Shown: piece by piece, positions 22,012-24,465 of the stretch
Layout: the number at the start of each line of letters is the position of its first letter
Position numbering within the stretch: the stretch's first letter is position 1
IMG/VR virus record: IMGVR_UViG_3300043775_000718
Coordinates: 1 to 24,465 of that record
Origin: a virus
Length of the DNA: 24,465 nucleotides
Reading direction: 5' to 3' (one strand)
Notes under the pieces: generated by a model
Databases searched by the model: none
Told to the model about the DNA's origin: nothing
Seen by the model: the letters and a program-made list of their open reading frames with translations, nothing else
Made by a program: the position numbers and the translations under genes

Positions 22012-22209
22012 TTAATATGGAAATTTAAGGTCAAGTAGTTTTATTTGTTTTTCGCATTCTTGTTCGGTTCCAACAAACAAAACATCTTGAGTTGCAATTG
22101 ATTGATCTGTTTGCTCGTAAAACACAATTAGTTTGTCGGCATAAACCAATTTCCAGTTGCCAGTAGAGTCATCGTATGACCAACCATCTGCGTTAGGCGG
22201 AATTATCAT
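22012..22209 (-). CDS. Hypothetical protein, 65 aa
   Basis: A 65-residue protein coupled to the PATR gene by an ATGA overlap. It has Trp/Tyr/Asp-rich strands (DGWSYDDSTGNWKLVYADK) and a second half with GTEQECEKQIKLLDLKF. The first part resembles a single small beta unit of the 'W-x-Y-D-x-x-x-x-x-W' kind. I do not recognise a family. Its position between fibre genes suggests a virion role. Confidence 0.65.
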   Translation of the reverse strand: MIIPPNADGWSYDDSTGNWKLVYADKLIVFYEQTDQSIATQDVLFVGTEQECEKQIKLLDLKFPY

Positions 22210-23069
22210 GGCACTATTACAGAAAGCGTTGAGGTTGCTGAAGTATATGTTGCGGTTGTTCCAACTGGAACTCCAACTAAAGTTACAGATGGATATGAAT
22301 TAGTCGTTGAGCCTTGAAAAAAACGAAATGCTGTTGTTCCAGATGGAGGCGAAACATTAAAAGAAACTGAAAGTCCAGTTGTAAATGTTGCTGTTGCTGT
22401 TGATGCTCCAGTTGTTTTTATAGCACGAAGCGTTCCAGCAGTAATTGTTGTTGATCCTGTGTAGTTTAGCGTTCCGTTCAATCGAAGCTGCCCTGTTGAT
22501 GTTTTGCTCAAGCTTCCGCTGCCAGAAATATTTCCAGAAAGAGTTAGTATTGTTGTTCCGCTATTCACGCGAAATTGCAATGATTGCGTAGCGTTTATTT
22601 GAAAGTTATTTGGAAGCGTGACACTGTTTCCAGTAATAATTTGCGATGGGCCTGCGGAAGTAAATAATCCAGTTCCAAAAGCGTTATTAGACGAAAAATT
22701 TATTACTGCACCCGCTACTGTTGGAGCGCACAATGTTCCTCCACTATAAGTATTGTTACCTCCAATTGTTAAACTTGTTGTCCCAGTTTTTGCCAACAAT
22801 CCTGATCCACTTATAACTCCATTCAAGGTTGATGCACTGGAAATCGCAATTTGCCCAGCATTTATTTCAGTTGTCCCAGTATAATCACAAATTCCAGAAA
22901 GTGTAAGCCCACCTATTCCATTTTTAATAAGACCAGTTGTTCCAGATATTGCGGTTGAAATAGTTGTGCTTAAATAACACATTAACTGACGAAACGATGC
23001 AGTTGCAGATGCTATCGCACTTACATTATTAATACCGACTTCCGCTGCGCTGGAATTAGTTAAAATCAT
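22206..23069 (-). CDS. Autotransporter-type (PATR) beta-repeat protein in a fibre bank, 287 aa
   Basis: Three units match the passenger-associated transport repeat of autotransporter adhesins (form L-x-K-x-G-x-G-x-L-x-L-x-G-x-x-x-Y-(T/S)-G-x-T-x-I-x-A-G): [14 protein letters not shown] ... [10 protein letters not shown] (46-72), [15 protein letters not shown] ... YSGGT (90-112) and [15 protein letters not shown] ... [12 protein letters not shown] (185-214). They would form a right-handed beta-helix. Unlike true autotransporters there is no signal peptide and no C-terminal beta-barrel; the end is a plain beta domain ([20 protein letters not shown]). It is thus a repeat module placed in a phage fibre context, probably as a receptor-binding shaft. 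The start overlaps the upstream stop as ATGA. Confidence 0.8.
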   Translation of the reverse strand: MILTNSSAAEVGINNVSAIASATASFRQLMCYLSTTISTAISGTTGLIKNGIGGLTLSGICDYTGTTEINAGQIAISSASTLNGVISGSGLLAKTGTTSLTIGGNNTYSGGTLCAPTVAGAVINFSSNNAFGTGLFTSAGPSQIITGNSVTLPNNFQINATQSLQFRVNSGTTILTLSGNISGSGSLSKTSTGQLRLNGTLNYTGSTTITAGTLRAIKTTGASTATATFTTGLSVSFNVSPPSGTTAFRFFQGSTTNSYPSVTLVGVPVGTTATYTSATSTLSVIVP

Positions 23070-24465
23070 CCAACAATAACATAAAGTGTGTTAGGATTTG
23101 GAGTTACAATTAAACTATATCCAGCACTCGTAATTTGAACAATATTGGAAAGTTGTGTTGCGCCTGTTAAACCGCTTATATCAGAAACAATAATATTTGC
23201 TGGTGTAACTCCTGTAGCCCCAGTAGCACCTTGCGTTCCAACACCTGTAGCTCCCGCTGCACCTGTAGCTCCATCAACGCCAGAAATGCCTGTAGCACCA
23301 GTTGCGCCAACATCACCTTGAATGCCTGTCGCCCCAGTTGCTCCAGTTGCACCCTGCAATGCGGGAGACAAAGAAGTAACAACTTGTGCAATATTACTAT
23401 CCTCAAAGTGCATTGTCATTGTTCTGCCACCAAGATTAAGTGCGTAAAACTTAACTACAATTCGATCTGTAGCTAAAATATTTGTCGCTGGGACTGGGAT
23501 GCTCCACAAATACAATTCATTTACAGTTCCATCTGTAATTGGATGTGGATTAGAAATATTTGTTGCAATTAGCGTTTCTGTTCCAGCAAGATTGCGATAG
23601 TAAACCTCACCATAAATTTGAGGTGTTCCACCATTGGAACTCATAGAAACAAATGTTTCAAAATTCCAGTTGCCAGATGTAATTGTTGTAACATTTGGAT
23701 CATTTGAAATTGTTGCAAATGATCCAACTAATTTGGTTCCCGCTCCACTTGCCGTAAGTGTAGTTCCAACTCCAATTACTAAATTTCTATTCATTTCATA
23801 GTATCCAATGATACTTGAAGATGAAGATGGGTTAAAATAATACACTGCGCCAGAACTAAACCCTTGTGGGCCTTGCGGCCCAGTAGCTCCAGTGGCTCCG
23901 ATGCCGGTAGCCCCCGTTGCACCTGTGCTTCCATCAAGTCCAGTGGCTCCAGTGGCTCCAGTGGCTCCAGTGGCTCCATCAATGCCATTTAATCCGGTCG
24001 CCCCAGTAGCACCATCCGTTCCAGAAATACCTATTGCGCCTGTAGAACCTTGAATTCCTGTCGCCCCCGTGCTACCTTGAACGCCAGCAGTTCCTGTAGC
24101 TCCAGTCGCACCATCAGTGCCAATTAATCCTGTAGCACCAGTTGCACCTGTAGAGCCTGTGGCTCCATCGCTACCTGCAATTCCTGTTGCACCCTGATCA
24201 CCTGTGGCTCCAGTAATACCAGTAGCTCCAGCTTCTCCTTGTAAACCAGTTGCGCCATCAACACCAGCAACACCTGTCGCTCCTGTGCTGCCTTGAATCC
24301 CCGCTCCAGTAGCACCTGTGGCTCCAGCAATAGTTGCAGTTGTTTGAATCGTTCCATCACCAAATTTAATTCCACTTGTATCAACTGAAAGTGCAACTGT
24401 TGCGTCTGGAGTTACGCCAACACCAACTCGTCCAGCATTGCTAACCACAAATGCTGTAGCGTCTG
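23066..24465 (-). CDS. Collagen-like tail fibre, N-terminus beyond the right edge
   Basis: The frame is open to the right edge (codons before the GTG at 24448 read DATAF), so the start lies outside the window. Visible parts are: a [20 protein letters not shown] segment with GDGTIQTTA, typical of fibre necks; a first Gly-X-Y tract (about 41-196 counted from the GTG); a globular beta domain (197-363; [18 protein letters not shown] ... [12 protein letters not shown] ... [11 protein letters not shown] ... [20 protein letters not shown]), a unit I know from other collagen-like proteins; a second short collagen tract (365-413); and a C-terminal segment (414-460; [17 protein letters not shown] ... 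NTLYVIVG). It resembles the 574-aa protein in plan but not in globular domains. The likely role is a long host-binding fibre. Confidence 0.8.
   Translation of the reverse strand, partial: DATAFVVSNAGRVGVGVTPDATVALSVDTSGIKFGDGTIQTTATIAGATGATGAGIQGSTGATGVAGVDGATGLQGEAGATGITGATGDQGATGIAGSDGATGSTGATGATGLIGTDGATGATGTAGVQGSTGATGIQGSTGAIGISGTDGATGATGLNGIDGATGATGATGATGLDGSTGATGATGIGATGATGPQGPQGFSSGAVYYFNPSSSSSIIGYYEMNRNLVIGVGTTLTASGAGTKLVGSFATISNDPNVTTITSGNWNFETFVSMSSNGGTPQIYGEVYYRNLAGTETLIATNISNPHPITDGTVNELYLWSIPVPATNILATDRIVVKFYALNLGGRTMTMHFEDSNIAQVVTSLSPALQGATGATGATGIQGDVGATGATGISGVDGATGAAGATGVGTQGATGATGVTPANIIVSDISGLTGATQLSNIVQITSAGYSLIVTPNPNTLYVIVG
23210..23356 (-). repeat. Second collagen-like tract of the right-edge fibre
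   Basis: About 49 codons of interrupted Gly-X-Y ([16 protein letters not shown] and similar) between the globular domain and the C-terminal segment. Confidence 0.8.
23861..24328 (-). repeat. First collagen-like tract of the right-edge fibre
   Basis: About 156 codons of Gly-X-Y with Thr/Ala/Asp-rich X and Y positions. The GDGATG-type units alternate acidic residues, which differs from the GIQ/GST-rich tracts of the 574-aa protein. Confidence 0.85.
23941..23976 (-). repeat. Perfect 9-base tandem repeat, four copies
   Basis: Four perfect copies of cagtggctc on the plus strand, encoding Gly-Ala-Thr units within the first collagen tract of the right-edge fibre. It is a likely site for in-frame length changes by slippage. 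Confidence 0.9.

Overview
This window is a late, structural stretch of a tailed-phage (or prophage) genome. Every gene I can support lies on the minus strand, so transcription runs from high to low coordinates. Genes are packed almost without gaps: most junctions are ATGA or TAATG/TGATG overlaps or gaps under 10 bases, and the longest non-coding gap is 94 bases (21918-22011). There is no rRNA, tRNA, CRISPR array, integrase or insertion sequence in view. Gene content points to a phage with a T7-like (podovirus-like) tail: adjacent genes resemble a tail adaptor family and a nozzle/tail-tube-B protein, followed by Q/A-rich proteins resembling internal virion (ejection) proteins. The host cannot be fixed from sequence. 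Composition is AT-rich, and almost no start has a Shine-Dalgarno sequence; A/T-rich leaders stand in its place. Together with autotransporter-type (PATR) repeats, this would suit a Bacteroidota or Verrucomicrobiota host, but that is inference.

Layout in transcription order. (1) 24465-18578 is a bank of tail-fibre/adhesin genes: a collagen-like fibre open at the right edge, a PATR beta-repeat protein, several small fibre-type proteins, a GC-richer coiled-coil fibre, a virion-surface domain protein, a LamG (concanavalin-like) protein and a conserved small protein. (2) 18578-17504 is a lysis cassette: a two-helix membrane protein, a small lipoprotein, a second holin-like protein (57 aa) and a CHAP-type endolysin. 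(3) 17501-16230 holds a calcineurin-like phosphoesterase, a winged-helix-like small protein and a small HExxH metallopeptidase. (4) 16214-9276 is a second fibre bank: a 574-aa collagen-like protein with a pyocin-knob-like domain, a Cys-rich fibre protein sharing its C-terminal cap, a 407-aa fibre, a small conserved protein, two tailspike-like proteins and an 85-aa miniature. The last three share an almost identical N-terminal cassette. (5) 9279-8234 holds a membrane protein and two small virion-type proteins. (6) 8224-264 holds the 1167-aa adaptor-like protein with a repeat-rich insertion of about 850 residues, the nozzle-like protein, two small proteins and two paralogous Q/A-rich ejection-type proteins. 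(7) At the left edge is the start of a PAPS-reductase/PP-loop gene.

The striking theme is modular host recognition. About a dozen fibre or adhesin genes in two banks reuse N-terminal anchors and C-terminal caps, with near-identical DNA at some module borders and unrelated middles. The 85-aa gene is an anchor joined directly to a cap with no payload between them. I regard this cassette system as the best candidate for something not properly described.
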